From DASWKG01 sp036396755 (GTDB lineage Bacteria > Actinomycetota > UBA4738 > CALAEC01), in assembly GCA_036396755.1 (NCBI GenBank), contig DASWKG010000148.1:1-5843 (forward strand): DNA of 5,843 nucleotides. Direction: 5' to 3'. A program made the position numbers and the translations under genes. The notes under the pieces were generated by a model. The model did not search any database. It was not told the origin of the DNA and saw only the letters and a list, made by a program, of their open reading frames with translations. Positions within the stretch are counted from its first letter, which is position 1. The number at the start of each line of letters is the position of its first letter. Below are positions 5,786 through 5,843 of the stretch, piece after piece.

Positions 5786-5843
5786 TCACTTCTTTTCGGC
5801 TGGGACCCATGCTGGCCGACCCTTGGGGACCTTCACCGTTCCC
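5786..5843 (-). CDS. C-terminal end of an unidentified protein (partial)
   Basis: On the minus strand the last 58 bases read GTVKVPKGRPAWVPAEKK and then TGA (stop at 5788-5786), entering from beyond the window. The composition, with a Lys/Pro/Trp-rich charged tail, looks like a real protein end. The other open frame on this strand is low-complexity Gly/Ser. The gene would converge with the DUF2236 gene, 19 bases between stops, which is normal spacing for this compact genome. The fragment is too short to name the family. Confidence 0.45.
   Translation of the reverse strand, partial: GTVKVPKGRPAWVPAEKK

Overview
High-GC DNA with strongly G/C-ending codons, leaderless-looking starts (TANNNT 6-7 bases before the start codon) and DevS/DevR-type signalling proteins. 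These features point to an actinobacterium (Actinomycetota). The lineage within the phylum cannot be read from this window. No RNA genes, CRISPR arrays, insertion sequences or other mobile-element traces were seen, and no gap between genes exceeds about 120 bases.

Left block (1-2148, minus strand): a two-component system, with the kinase gene first and its response regulator directly downstream. The kinase is GAF-GAF-HisKA_3-HATPase, the layout of mycobacterial DevS/DosT. Its first GAF domain keeps the His and Tyr that correspond to the heme-proximal and distal residues of DevS, with the same 22-residue spacing. The regulator, cut by the window edge, has a DevR/DosR-like receiver domain.

Middle block (2149-3956, plus strand, divergent from the kinase): two overlapping-style CBS genes (CBS-CBS, then CBS-CBS-BON) one base apart, followed by a four-helix DoxX-family membrane protein. 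The 111-bp divergent region and the 121-bp gap before doxX carry inverted and direct repeats built from GGGNC/GGTCCC half-sites, reminiscent of DosR boxes. The simplest reading is a redox- or hypoxia-responsive locus. The DevS/DevR-like pair would sense O2, NO or redox state and drive adenylate-binding CBS proteins and a quinone-linked or redox-related membrane protein. The architecture supports this, but the regulatory link itself is inference. A 13-bp hairpin between convergent genes closes the block.

Right block (4023-5843): a small beta-propeller protein with Asp-box repeats (minus) and an MpaB/DUF2236 putative oxygenase (plus) diverge from only 31 bp, which holds two face-to-face -10 elements. 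The last 58 bases probably hold the C-terminal end of another minus-strand gene, convergent with the oxygenase.
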